Translations under genes and position numbers: made by a program
Source: Thunnus maccoyii
Lineage: Eukaryota > Chordata > Actinopteri > Scombriformes > Scombridae
DNA length: 64,000 bases
Direction of reading: 5' to 3'
Assembly: GCF_910596095.1 (NCBI RefSeq)
Contig: NC_056539.1
Location: 7,638,501-7,702,500 of the forward strand
Part shown: positions 11,545-41,949 of the stretch, one piece after another
How positions within the stretch are numbered: position 1 is the first letter of the stretch
Layout of the letters: the number at the start of each line of letters is the position of its first letter
The notes under the pieces: generated by a model
Told to the model about the DNA's origin: nothing
Seen by the model: only the letters and a program-made list of their open reading frames with translations
Database searches by the model: none

Positions 11545-11843
11545 CAGTCCCCCTTCACTTAAAAATGTGTTGATTGTTATTGTCGTTGGATGTTTGAGCT
11601 TCACTGTGCAGAATGACGTATGTAGAGTTGAACTAGAGAAGGCCGTCTTCACTTTAGGGAAGTTTAGGGTTTAAGTTTGCTCTTACATGCAGGATTTTGT
11701 GACATTACAGGTAGTTTGGAAATGAGTCTTGTGACAAGCGTGATGTGGAAACCTGAAACATGCAGTGCACATACATGTAACTGCAATCGAGCAATTTTGT
11801 GGAAAGAGTTTTTATATGTCTTAAAACATGTCTGGAGGGGAGT
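11545..11843 (+). repeat. Dispersed repeat, AGTCCCCCTYCAC family, copy 1
   Basis: Begins CAGTCCCCCTTCACTTAAAA and ends TGTCTGGAGGGGAGT, so the ends are inverted to each other. Internal GAGCTTCACTGTGCAGAA is shared with copies at 40209 and 47705. Lies just downstream of chst7. Confidence 0.65.
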
Positions 11844-13751
11844 CTGTAACAAAATCCACCTGTTGATTGTATTTTGTCATTTTCACTATTGTAGTCTGTC
11901 CTCACATGATCTGTCTGCTGTGTTGATCAGATACAGACTCTGCTCTCTGTGTTGTAGATAATAGCTCTGTCGGAGCCTCATAATCTATTAATATGTAAAG
12001 GTGTTGCTATCTCACATCAAGTGTGGTTTCACTTACTACTGTACTATGCAACAAACCACACTTTACAGACTTAACCTACCACCTGAACAACAACAACAAA
12101 CTAATGTTGCAGTTGAATGAACAAAATGTATTTGTGTGCTCCAAAGGCTAAACCTTAAGCTTAATAATCCAGCAATGGCATTTGAGAACAAGTGACACCG
12201 CTGTGACTGATTTTTGTAGCCATCAGAGCGGGACAGTCAGAAATATTTCTCCCTCCTTAATGAGCGACTGATCTGCTGTTTAATAGAGGCCTCATTGTTT
12301 TCTCCCTGGCATTGCCGGGTCCTCTCATGGATAGCGGGGGGCTGGCAGAGAGTCACTGGGCCTCAGACTGTGCTGTCGAGAAGGGGATCATTGTATACGG
12401 CTGTCCGTGACGGCATAGAGCTCCCAGGGTTACCACCGGCCTGTCACCACCAGCTCTCACAAGCAGACCCTTTAGGGCTGTGCAGCCTGCAAGCCATCAG
12501 CGATGGAGCAAGACACAGGGTGGTGGTAGTGGGTGCCCCTTATCTCACTGCCTCCAGCGTAGCACTGCTCTATATCTAGTGCGATTAAAAGAGCTCACCA
12601 GCATTATTAATCCTATTGAATGCAGCCCTTATGCTCCAGTATCTGTTTCTGTATGCAGCTGTGTCATAATGCTTTCATTTTAATACTCAGCTGACTATTT
12701 TCCTCAACATTTCCTCTCTTCCAGGGGCCTGGTATTCAAGGCAGAAGGCAAAAGGTGGAATAACAACGCAAGAAGCTGGAATATGGTCCACTGGGAGCTG
12801 CAAGCATGGCTCTTGGGTTGTTTTTTTTTCAGCCGAGGCGGGTCGATGAACTGGAGAGAATCCAAGTGGAAAGAGCAGCCAGTCAGAGACGGATGAAATT
12901 GAAACGGGGAGCCGGCAGCTTATTTTTACGGTGATACCTGTTCAACACCAGTGAGGTCTATGCAGATAGAGAAGATATGGGGAGGGGGAAATAAACAAGA
13001 AGAGAGAGACAGATGAGGCTGGTTTGTGCCGCCACTGTGCTCACCAGTCTCTATCCTTCTGTCCTTTTTAGTAGCACTAATCCTTCCTCAAATCCCCTGC
13101 AGGCGAGGGCCATAAAAAGCAAGAGATGGGTCCTTCTTGGGAGACGACTGCCAGGATCCAGGGTGGCAGCGTTGGGTTGGTTAGCTCTCACCTGACTGAC
13201 TTATCCGTCCAGCCTATGACTAAGCGTGGCAGTAATCTCGAGCATTACTGATACTTAACTGCAGTTGGCTCACTAACAATGCTAATGTAGAACTTTGAAA
13301 GGAGAAACTACAGTATTTTCTTTAAAAGAGGCCTGACTGAGGAACTATTGTTCCACCCCCCCGGCCCCTCAGGAATCTGGACAGCTGCAGCGCCCCACTG
13401 ACAAAACACTCACATGGGTGTGAAATTTTCTAATATCCCACGGACGTGTCTTGGAAAGCTGTCTCTGTCCTTTGCCAATGAACTTTTTAGCAAGTTTTCA
13501 CCACAGATGGTACTGATTCATTTTATCTACCGTTTTTATTGTTTTATAGTTTTTGTCTAAACTATTGTTAAAATGCTGTGATATCCCTCCGGTTAAGAAT
13601 GTGTTGTGTGTTGAGGAGGGGTAAAATGTTTACCAGCATCCACATGTTCAACTTTAGAAGTTGGTTCTTTAATATTTGTTGAGGGTGGAATACCTGAAGA
13701 AGTTCTCTTGTCAAAGAAAGAAATAACATTTAGACGATTCAAACTGACTTC

Positions 13752-13757
13752 AATAAA
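13752..13757 (+). promoter_or_regulatory. chst7: Candidate poly(A) signal for chst7
   Basis: AATAAA within CTTCAATAAACAGTG, about 2.5 kb after the stop. Other AATAAA motifs occur at about 12990, so the true site is uncertain. Confidence 0.25.
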
Positions 13758-14211
13758 CAGTGAAAACTAGAGAAGCATGTCCTGAACAACGTGCGTGTTA
13801 TTGCTGTGCGACGTTTGGATGATAGATGCAACGAATATGGACTTTAAAACACTTCAGCATTAGAATTTGATGCGTTACGGTATTCAACTGAAACTGTACA
13901 TGTGACCACAATGAGCTTTTGATCAGTGTGCAACAGTGAGCATGTTAAAATTTGAATGGAGTTTATACTTCATACCAGTACATTAAGTAAGTTATAGATA
14001 CAATGGTAGCAAATGGGCCACCACAGATTGTAATGTATTTTGTAAATTATTACTCAAACTGTACATCTCATCATAATGAGTTTATGTACAGTTGATTAGT
14101 GGGTGATAATGACCAGTTGACATTTGAATGGACTTTATGCAGGTCCTGAGTTTTAAATACTATGGGACTGAATGGGCCTCCATGTTTTTACAAGTCAGGA
14201 TCAAATGAAGT

Positions 14212-14580
14212 CAGTCAGGTGTCCAAATGAACATTAAAGCAGGTTTTCCTTGCTGTGATCATTCCTCCTGTTCATGCTGACCACTAGAAGATCCCCTTCA
14301 AATGCAGTTACAATGTAAGAGATGGAGGATACAAGAGGGACTTTGGCACTAAAAAGACTAACTTTGAAAGATATCTACTTGATTTGACTCATTTGGACGC
14401 TGAAGCTTCAAATTAGCTTCAGCTAAACTTTTAAACACATTTTAGCACAGAGGGACGACTGGATTTTATCCTCCATCACTTACATTGTAAGTGCATTATG
14501 AAGGATCTTCTAATGGTCAGTATGAACGGGAGATTACAACAAGAAAAACACATTTCAGTGTTCATTTGGGTTCCTGACTG
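14212..14580. mobile_element. Fold-back (long inverted-repeat) MITE
   Basis: Ends are CAGTCAGGTGTCCAAATGAAC and the complement of CAGTCAGGAACCCAAATGAAC. Each arm is about 120 bp: TGACCA(C/T)TAGAAGATC and TTACAATGTAAG(A/T)GATGGAGGATA occur in both, inverted. The centre has a GCTTCAAATTAGCTTCAG mini-palindrome. No coding capacity. Confidence 0.8.
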
Positions 14581-14662
14581 TTTTAAGACAGACTTGGGGG
14601 GGAAAAAAAATTGTGAATCCGTCCTTGAAATGCCATAATAACTCACAGACTGTACATGTCAT

Positions 14663-14691
14663 CAGATGATCAACACAGAGTTGATCATCTG
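14663..14691. repeat. Short perfect hairpin
   Basis: CAGATGATCAA and TTGATCATCTG (11-bp arms) around a 7-base loop, in the third unit of the tandem repeat. Confidence 0.7.
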
Positions 14692-15139
14692 GCAATAATT
14701 ATCTTTTTGAAACATCAGTGCAGTTACTGGCTGAAATGTAAATCCAATAGATGTCAGTGGGGATTGAATTTTAATATTAATAACTCCAAGTAAAAGTTAT
14801 CAAAAAGAAAAGTCATAACAGACAGCTACAAAAAAAATCACTCACATTTTGACATGAATCACCATGAATCAGCATATAAACTGTGACTTTTGACTTTTAA
14901 AAAACTTGTTTTTCCAGGATCATTTCATTCAATATGCAAATAACATTTGATCAAACTGCATGAAATTGCAAGCTTTAATTGAGGGGGAAAAAAGCACAAA
15001 AGAATAAGAAAAAGTATGCAAGACAGTGATGTAATCTGATGCATTTAACCCTGATGTTAACCCTAAACAATGCAAACTTCATGTGATGGCTTCTTAGACC
15101 TAAATAAAAGACAACTGGGTGACTTATAGTTTAACAATT

Positions 15140-15145
15140 TTTATT
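15140..15145 (-). promoter_or_regulatory. slc9a7: Candidate poly(A) signal for slc9a7
   Basis: AATAAA on the minus strand, about 4.1 kb after the slc9a7 stop. If used it would give a long 3' UTR. Inference only. Confidence 0.25.
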
Positions 15146-16775
15146 AACATGTTGACATGCAAACCATGGCAGGTAGAACCAGGCAGCCAGTTGCTACTAG
15201 AAACAACAGGTGCACATATTGACAACTGAGCTACATCTCATATTTCTCAGGTACAGAGAGCAAGTAAATATAGCCAGCAAGACAACTGACAGCACAACAG
15301 TCTGGAGAGAGATGAGTGCGCATGAAGGTTATATAAGAGTCCCGCGAGTGTCCTCTGCTCGAGGTAAAGTGCCAAACTCTGCTAATGTCTTCGCCAACAT
15401 TTAAGTTTTACATGAAGTCCATAAAGTTCTCCAACATCTCAAAGAAAAACTCAAAGTCAGTTTGAACTCAGTGTGTTAACATACAGGAGCTATGTTGCCT
15501 TTTTATGCACTTTTGTTAGTAAGTACAGCCGGAATCATACAGAAATCCACTACAGATATGATCAACAGTCAGTTTTCACATTCATACCATGATCATATGG
15601 TATGAAGAATGCAAATCTTCAGGCTGTGTGACCTTTCCATATAACAGAAGAGAGATTAACGATCACAGAATCTAACAATAATGGCTTGTTGAGACAAAAT
15701 GAATGTGATTATTTTAATGCCCTTGATACAGACAAACTTCCCTATCATCAGACTGCAGAGATGTTCGTCAGAGAGCACAGTGCTATGCTTCACATTACTT
15801 CTCACTCCAGCTAGAGTTTAAATGACCCACAGTCCATCCTGCTTGGCAACAGCTTACATAACTAGATTCATTTCCTCTTGGAAGTCCTCAGTGCATCATA
15901 AAATTTGTGCGTGCCTTCTCCCTTGTGCGAAAGCCTCAGATTCAACTTACACAATCATGCCTTTCACACCTGCCCTTGTGTACTCATACATAAATGCAGG
16001 AGCCACCGTGTGCAGTCGAAGGAGAAAACAAAGGCGACACGTGCTGCATGGTGAATTCAAAATGGGGAGAGGCTCAGATGTCTAGACGTGGTAAAGGGAA
16101 CACAAAAAAGAAGCAACAGAGTAACATCTTCCTACTCCCAGAACAACTATGTTGGTTCAATCAGAGGCTCCTCCAGCCTAAAGGGCCTGGATACATGTAT
16201 ATAATGTGCCAGATAATGTGCTAGTATTTACATTTGTAGGAAAAGAGCTAAACGTAACATCTTGAAGGCAAATGACCAAATATTTCCCCTCATAATCATG
16301 CTGCGTGGGAGGAAATTCCAAAGAGTGCACTACAAACAGTGAGGATATGTAATTAGAAGGTCAACGAGTAACTGATGCATTATAAATAATGAAACATTTC
16401 TATAGTTTATGTGGAGTGAGACAAATCACCATGTAGAAAAAAAACAATAGGGCTCAGTGTTCTACTGTGGATAAATGGCAGCCAACAGAGATTTGCTTGG
16501 CAAGCGAAATTCAGAAGCTCAGAATCAGTTATGAAGGATTTGCATGCTGGAGTTGAGCCTCTTACCAGTTAAACTGTTCTGTGTAGATGGTAACTGGGCC
16601 ACAGGTGAAATGATGTCATGTACTGTATGCTGTATTTGATGTTATCCACCTGCTGAACACATGAATCTATCCACAGTTGGGACGACATGCATTCATTTGG
16701 TACCAAAAGAGAAACCATAACAGCAGGAGGTTCACATCATTTTCTGTAACAATGCAGGATGCCATCAGCCCACTA

Positions 16776-16823
16776 AAGGTACAATCACAGTGATAGGATT
16801 ACATTTCACTGTGATTGTACCTT
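16776..16823. repeat. Perfect 17-bp inverted repeat
   Basis: AAGGTACAATCACAGTG and its exact complement flank a 14-base loop. It is followed by AATAAACTTGATTGATTGATTGATT, which looks like the tail of a retroelement. Confidence 0.75.
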
Positions 16824-16840
16824 ATATGATTACATGTGAC

Positions 16841-16868
16841 AAATAAACTTGATTGATTGATTGATTAA
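16841..16868 (+). repeat. Retroelement-like tail with (GATT)n
   Basis: ACAAATAAACTTGATTGATTGATT is a form often seen at the 3' end of fish LINE/SINE copies. The body is not recognisable. Confidence 0.35.
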
Positions 16869-17029
16869 AGGGAACAACATGTGTTCCTATTTATTATCAG
16901 CCAATGTTAGTCCAATTTCAGGAAATAAGGGAATTCAGGTTACTTAAAATCAATGCTTAGGGAAGTTTCTGCATTACTATTATTTATGTGCAGTGACTTC
17001 CAGAGAACTAATAAGCAACTTCACTTTTA

Positions 17030-17475
17030 CATTTTTTGGCAGTGAGTTAAATGAAGCTACAGCCAGCAGCCAGTTAGCTTAGCTTAGCTGGAAATGGGGG
17101 ATAACAGCTAGCCAAAGGTGTCCAAAATCAAAAAAAAAGCAAAATCTGCCTAATAGTAGCCTAATTCAAAATAATTCAGCACATGACTCGACATGTAAAA
17201 CTGTAAATTGCCATTTTTACTCTGCAGTTTTTGTGCAGATTAAACAAACAAGATATAATGTGCTAGTTGGTGAGCTTTATAGGTACTGGCAGGCAGATTT
17301 GTTACCATCAGACAGCGCTAGGCTAGCTGTTTCCCCCTGTTTTTCTTTGTGCTAAACTAAGCTAACTGGCTGCTGGCTGTAGCTTCACATTTAAAGGAAA
17401 GATATAAGAGTGGCATTGATTTTTATCTAACTAAGTGAAGAAGCGCACTTCCCAAAATGTCAAACTATTACTTTT
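17030..17475. repeat. Palindromic GTTAGCTTAGCTTAGC element, full copy
   Basis: GAAGCTACAGCCAGCAGCCA then GTTAGCTTAGCTTAGCTGG on the left is mirrored on the right by AACTAAGCTAACTGGCTGCTGGCTGTAGCTTC. CAGCTAGCC also pairs with GGCTAGCTG. The right flank CCCAAAATGTCAAACTAT recurs in other copies. Ubiquitous fish repeat type, no coding capacity. Confidence 0.75.
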
Positions 17476-19289
17476 AGATCATCTCATCCAAATGATGTTC
17501 AAAATCATTGCATCATGTTCTACGAAAATCAGTCTTCTGATTGGATTTTTTTTTTCCCCGCAAAATGGAAATGTGTGTTAAGAAATTGTCTCCGAACAAG
17601 AACAGGACAACACAAATTAGAAACTTATGTGTGTTAATATATATTGCAGTTAACCCAGGAACTAAGGTTTAAGACCAACAGGCGAGACGCTAGTTTTACA
17701 AAATCTTCCATTAAAATACTTGATATTAGTGATTTATGAGACCAACTCACTTCATAGTTCAGTTAAAGTGCTAACAAGTTCAACAAGCATTTGATGTGAG
17801 TATATAGGGTAAACAGTCCAGAGACACCACAGTTTAAGAATATACACGATGCTGATGCAGGTAAAAGGTGAGTTCTGCTTTGTCAGGGTATGTGTAAGCA
17901 CTAATCCTGGGTGGTAAGCGTTTGGTATTCAGACCTTCTCCTTTTTTTCTACTTTAAAATGTCTAAGCACTGTGAGGTTGTCAGATGAAATCTTGTGGTG
18001 TTTGAAGAACTATTCCATCCTCAAACTTTGCTGTACTGCTCTAATGAAGACTCAAAAATCTAACCTGTGCAAACATGTCATTGCATTTTATAATTTTAAA
18101 CATTTTTCAATCTGCAAACAATGTAGCAATAGTGCAAAGTAATCAGAATTATTATATTATAAGGCCTGCCTTTTATTTGACAGTGTTAAAATTCCTTTTT
18201 AACTATTTAAGACTTTATAATTCATGATGATATTTTAAGTTTTGGGAAATCATCATCTCAGGAGAAACAATGTAATTAGCATCAAAACACTTCTGTTGCT
18301 TGTTCATATTATTGTTGTGAAAGCCAGCCCTTAACACAGATAATGATCCAGGCCAGCTCAAAGACAAGATACACAGATGCTATTTGTAACAGTCATGGGA
18401 TGTAATGCACTGAAAGGAGCGGTCGCTCTGAGGAGAAACAAAGCTCAGCATTGTAGCTATTTACATGCTCGTATTCTTCACCCCTGTTACTTCACCCATG
18501 ACGAGCTGTGGTGGTGGTGGAGAGAGCAAAACGTTCGCTGTCCCTCTCTGTGCTACTCACATGCCAGAATCTCCTCCACACAGATGCTTTTGTGTGAAAC
18601 TGCAGAAAGCTTCACTGACAAACTGAACAGATGAATAGTACAAATTAACCAGAGAAGCCATGTTTAATCTATAAACCATTAACATTTGTTTTGTTTGGAC
18701 TTGTTTTAGCATCTAGATGGGGTGTGATGGCAAAGAAGTCACTTAGCATCATCTCAGTGCTAACTAATGTACTGTGAAGACAGAAAACTGGTCAGATGAC
18801 ATGATGAGAGAGTGCTGCTGGGCAATATTTCATTTTTCTACTACTTTTCCACGCCAGCTGAACACACAAAGTGTCACAGTTTCAGCAGTGCAGATTGAGT
18901 CTCGCATCTTGTCCCCATATCCTGCATAAAGGTTTCAATCCTGTTTATGCAGAGGAAACAAAACAAAACAAAAAAAAAAGAATCAGTAAAACTGAATCAC
19001 AGTATAACAGCGTGGAGAGTTAGTCTCCTGATGCACAAGAGGACACATGTCTCCTGGAGGATAAACTCCGTCTCTGTGATGAGGATGAAATGCTCCTTGA
19101 ACTCTGCTCTCGGGCCTGGAGCTCAGAGTCACTCTGAACCCTCCCCTCTTGTCTACTCCCATATCTCCACTTTGTCTTATCTCTGAAGGACTGGACGCTC
19201 TGCCCGCAGGATGAGAAGAGAGCCGAGGGCGAGGCGGTCTAGGGGTGAGGTCAGGGAGGTTTGACAGCACAGGCGGAAGGAAAGGAGGG

Positions 19290-38283
<18,994 letters not shown>

Positions 38284-38293
38284 TGCGCAGGAT

Positions 38294-38318
38294 GCTGCTG
38301 CTGCTGCTGCTGCTGACA
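38294..38318 (-). repeat. slc9a7: (CAG)n tract in the slc9a7 5' leader
   Basis: About eight CAG/AGC triplets on the coding strand end roughly 11 bases before the slc9a7 ATG. Read in the frame of the ATG they would give poly-Ala, but the open frame there has only GTG at its head. Confidence 0.75.
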
Positions 38319-38916
38319 GCACACCGCCTCTATGCCATGTCACTGTTGGAAGGTACACACAGCTGAGCCGAGTGGGAAAACAATCCAGTGCTCACAGATC
38401 GTAGACCGGCGAGGTCAACCTTTTAAAGGTACACTGCGCGATGTAAAAAAGGCGAGGAAACCGTTCCGGAGGGAGACTGCGCTGCCCTTGTGGAGGAGAC
38501 CAAATCACACAGGCACACACCAAGTCGGCCGATATGAAGCTACTGAGTCATTGTCCTGGGATTTTGATGATTTTGCAATTCAGTGCTTGGTCCTCCTCAA
38601 AACAGGAAATTGACACTTGCTGTGCTTGGACGTTAAAACTTGCCCCTTTGCAAGAAAAGTAAAAGCAAATATCCGCTTTGGATGATGTGGCCTTGGTAGT
38701 GACACTAGTGGGGGTGAGAGGTAGTGATGATTGGGGGTCGCAGCAGCTGGAAAGGCTGGATTTCAACTGGGCAAAGCCCCAAAAATATCAGATTCCTGTT
38801 TGTCAGTTGCACATAATGTAACTATTTGCAAATTTGTTGAGGAATTTGCTGAAAAAATGTACATGTGCACGTTTATTCTGTTGGACCAGTTTCAATATCT
38901 AGTGTTAAGACTTTAG

Positions 38917-39290
38917 AGCTGCACTAATCAATATTTTTATATTAAAAATAGATCAAATGACTTGTGTAAAGTGAAAGGTAGGGTATTACTTGTGAAGACC
39001 CACAGACAATCATCACCGTACTCAACAACATCGGCTCTTAGGCTCCAAAGTAGAAATGTTAGTTGGCCCCTCTAGCTTAGCAGATATGTGACACTGTTAT
39101 TGTTTACTTGCAGTAAATCCATGTAACCTTAAAGTTGCTCTGATCAATATTTTTAATTTAAGAATGGATCAAATGACTGTGAGTAACGTGAGGGAGGTGG
39201 CTAATATTGTCAAACCTACAGAGGATTATGACCAGTTTCCACTCAGCTCTACAGAGGGTTTCAGCTTCCTTCAGTTCACTATTTTAGTGT
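38917..39290 (+). repeat. Diverged two-unit direct repeat
   Basis: AG(C/T)TGC(A/T)CT(A/G)ATCAATATTTTTA and GATCAAATGACT occur at about 38918 and again about 215 bp later. Confidence 0.6.
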
Positions 39291-39580
39291 TACAGCCCAC
39301 CACCTTCCTGTTTTGATTCACCCTTACTGCTCTCATTAACCTCATTTCCAGCAGCAGCAGCAACAGATAGCTATTTTCAGCGAATAAGCTCAGATATGGT
39401 ACTTGCACAGCAGCAAATGGCAGTAGGACAAAGTTAGCAACTAACTTGTAAATGTAGCGGAGCCACATATTTCAGTCATGAATTGTTTGGGACAAAGCAG
39501 AGTTAAATGAAGATTATTAATTGGAATATTGAATTTACATTAGTCAGGTGAACGTGACTCTAGCATTGTGTGTGCATGTG

Positions 39581-39581
<1 letters not shown>

Positions 39582-39627
<46 letters not shown>
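39582..39627. repeat. (GT)n microsatellite
   Basis: About 23 GT units followed by GTTT repeats. Likely variable in length. Confidence 0.9.
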
Positions 39628-39631
<4 letters not shown>

Positions 39632-40132
39632 TTTGTTTGGAGGAGGCGGGCGCGAATATTTGTCCTTAGGCCACCTAACAGGTTAATCCGGCCATGACCT
39701 GCAGCCATGACTGCAAGATGTTTGCAGTCATTGAGAAATAAAGTGTTGTGGGAGTGAGAAAAGGGCAAGTTTCATCAACTAAATTCAAAACGGATGCAAT
39801 AATAACACCTGATAATACATTTCATGCAGGCACTCACCACACTGACGCATGTTTTCTCATAGTGAGTGTTTTCTGATATCATAATGAGTGACAGGCAGAA
39901 TTAGTTATTAGAGGGAAAGAAAAATTGTATTGTATGTGTACCGCTGTTCACAAGACTCCTCCACCAAAATCCCTCCACTTTAGCAGTAATTTAATTTTTA
40001 ATCCTGACAGTGGACTATTTCCTGTCCTGCGTCTCACCCAGCAACTCTTGTATCCTTCACACTTTATGAAATGTAATACTCAGAATCTCATTTAATAGAG
40101 CTTTTACCATTCACCATCCACACGTGAGTTAA

Positions 40133-40165
40133 AGTATACACACATTACTTAAATGTGTGTATACT
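40133..40165. repeat. Perfect 14-bp hairpin
   Basis: AGTATACACACATT and AATGTGTGTATACT around the loop ACTTA, between slc9a7 and rp2. Confidence 0.75.
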
Positions 40166-40208
40166 GTCATTTCTGAGGAGTTAAACACACCCTGAAGGTT
40201 TTGGTTTT

Positions 40209-40640
40209 AAGTCCCCCTCCACTCAAAAAAATATTTTGCTTACAGTTGGATGTGTTAGCTTCACCGTGCAAAATGATTTATATGCAGAGTTTGACAATAG
40301 CAGGCTGTTTCCGTCAGCGGAAGGAGGAAAGTTTCTCTGTGCTCACTTTAAATCTGAGGTCAACGCATGTACTTGAGCATGATTTGTGACATAAGAACTA
40401 GTTTGGAGCCAATCGTGGTCCATTATGCAATTGCACGACAGTGATGAGAATGGATTTTTCAGAGAAGTAGGAGACATCTTACAGTTAAACTTTAGACATG
40501 AAAAATATTTGCATAGTCATAGAGTCTGGATCTTTCAATGAGGAAGAATGAGATGGTATTTTAAGGATTTTAATGAGGTAATTGAACTTCTGGAAAAACC
40601 ATGTCAGACATGTACTTTTATAGGTCTTAAAACATCCCTT
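40209..40640 (+). repeat. Dispersed repeat, AGTCCCCCTYCAC family, longest copy
   Basis: Starts AAGTCCCCCTCCACTCAAAA and includes GCTTCACCGTGCA, TTTCTCTGTGCTCACT, TTTGTGACAT and a distal ATAGGTCTTAAAACAT. It appears to carry the middle part that copies 1 and 3 lack. Confidence 0.65.
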
Positions 40641-41797
40641 CTTCTGTATTTCAACTGCACCTATGTCACATTATGGTTATGAATGAAAAGGGGATGTACA
40701 GAAAGGCCAGGCCTTAGAGCATCTTTCACAGAGGAACCATGGGGGATTATTACCTATTATTAGAGTGGCCTTGTGGCTTAAGTTGCAAGGTAATCTGATC
40801 TAATTGGGCACGGTTACATGTCGTTTGTGTCGTAGGATTGTGTGCTTTTTCACTATAGCTCAAACTTCATAACAACATTACAAATATAGACTTTCCCTGA
40901 CTGGTAAAAACAAATAAACAAACAAAAAAACACCGACATCTCGGCACATTTGCATGATCTTACATGATTCGCTACTTTTCAGTCATTTAACTTCATCGCA
41001 TGGTATTATTATTATTTTATATAAGATATTTCCACATTGTACAGTAAGCAGCTTGTTGTGGGAACAAGACAACACCCAGTTGGAGAGGTGTGTCCAATGT
41101 GTAGATGACGATGCGTTCGTGGTAGTCTGGTAAATTCAAGCTTATACGATTTTGGTTCTTCTCATCTAAGCGGTGACGTCAGTCTACTTTGAGGGCTGCC
41201 TACTTTGTAAAGCACAACGTTATTACTATTACTATACTATTACTATTACTATTTATAGTAGACCAACACAGTTTTAATAGATTGAACTCATATATATCAG
41301 TTTAGTACCCACGTCATTAAAATATGTCTATATATTATAATACACTCAGAATTTGCAGGTGTGAGGTGTGCAACTGACCCCATACTTTGAGACAGGGATG
41401 GTTGCAAGATACATTTAAATGAATTATTAATGATTAACTTAGTTTTTATTTTACCTATCATATTAGTCTTAATTTTTGATTTTGTTTTCCAAACAACGCA
41501 CTATATTTATGAAAATCGCAGTTATTTTGTTTTGTTTGGGCAAAGAGAAGGCCTGTCCTATGCGCGGCTGTTGACGGGCAGGCAAACTGAATTAAACTTG
41601 GAAAAAAATATGCCAGAAGGTTTTCATTTTATGCAAAGGCAAACGCATTAAAATGTATTAAAATAAAAACTGATTGCGTAAATTCTCATTTGCAGTTTTA
41701 CATGAACATAGCATGAGTGCACGCCTCTTCTGCGTGACTTTCGTCATTCTGTCCAGGTCTGTGATTGGCTGTTATAACAACTAGTACGGTACCGATT

Positions 41798-41812
41798 GGT
41801 TGCGAAACAACC
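41798..41812. promoter_or_regulatory. rp2: X-box-like palindrome and CCAAT boxes upstream of rp2
   Basis: GGTTGCGAAACAACC, with perfect GGTTG/CAACC arms, lies about 140 bp before the rp2 ATG and resembles an RFX X-box. ATTGG occurs at 41764-41768 and 41795-41799. RFX control would suit a ciliary gene, but this is inference. Confidence 0.35.
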
Positions 41813-41949
41813 CTGGGAAACGGGAAGCAAAAAAAAAAATCTTGTCAACTAAAAGTGCACGTAAGCTTCTGCCTCACACATCTCGGGCTCTCCTAGCTAA
41901 CGTTACTGTTAGAAAACAGGTCTCATCTCGTCACCAGTGAAATAGCAAA

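Larger units (their letters stand above)
13888..14760 (+). repeat. Diverged tandem repeat, three units
   Basis: Units begin near 13888, 14052 and 14641 with (A)CTGTACAT(G/C)T followed by ATGAG..., a GTTGAT/TTGATCA motif and (A)TTTGAATGGA(G/C)TTTAT in the first two. The blocks ATGGGCC(A/T)CCA also repeat. The fold-back element at 14212-14580 separates units two and three. Confidence 0.55.
11207..19289. other. Convergent intergenic region chst7 / slc9a7
   Basis: Eight kilobases holding the 3' UTRs of two converging genes, several dispersed repeats, a fold-back element within a diverged tandem repeat, and short hairpins. No open frame resembled a known protein. Confidence 0.7.
38284..41949. other. 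Head-to-head intergenic region slc9a7 / rp2
   Basis: Contains both promoters, a diverged two-unit repeat, a long GT microsatellite, a perfect hairpin, a full dispersed repeat and an (ATTACT)n-like tract at 41220-41262. No gene was seen. Confidence 0.7.

Noticed and set aside
15210-16224. Several 60-90 codon plus-strand frames
   Set aside because: No domain or conservation recognised; they lie where the slc9a7 3' UTR is expected.
38284-38358. Poly-Ala extension of slc9a7 upstream of its ATG
   Set aside because: The upstream open frame begins with GTG and the alanines come from a CAG tract in the leader.
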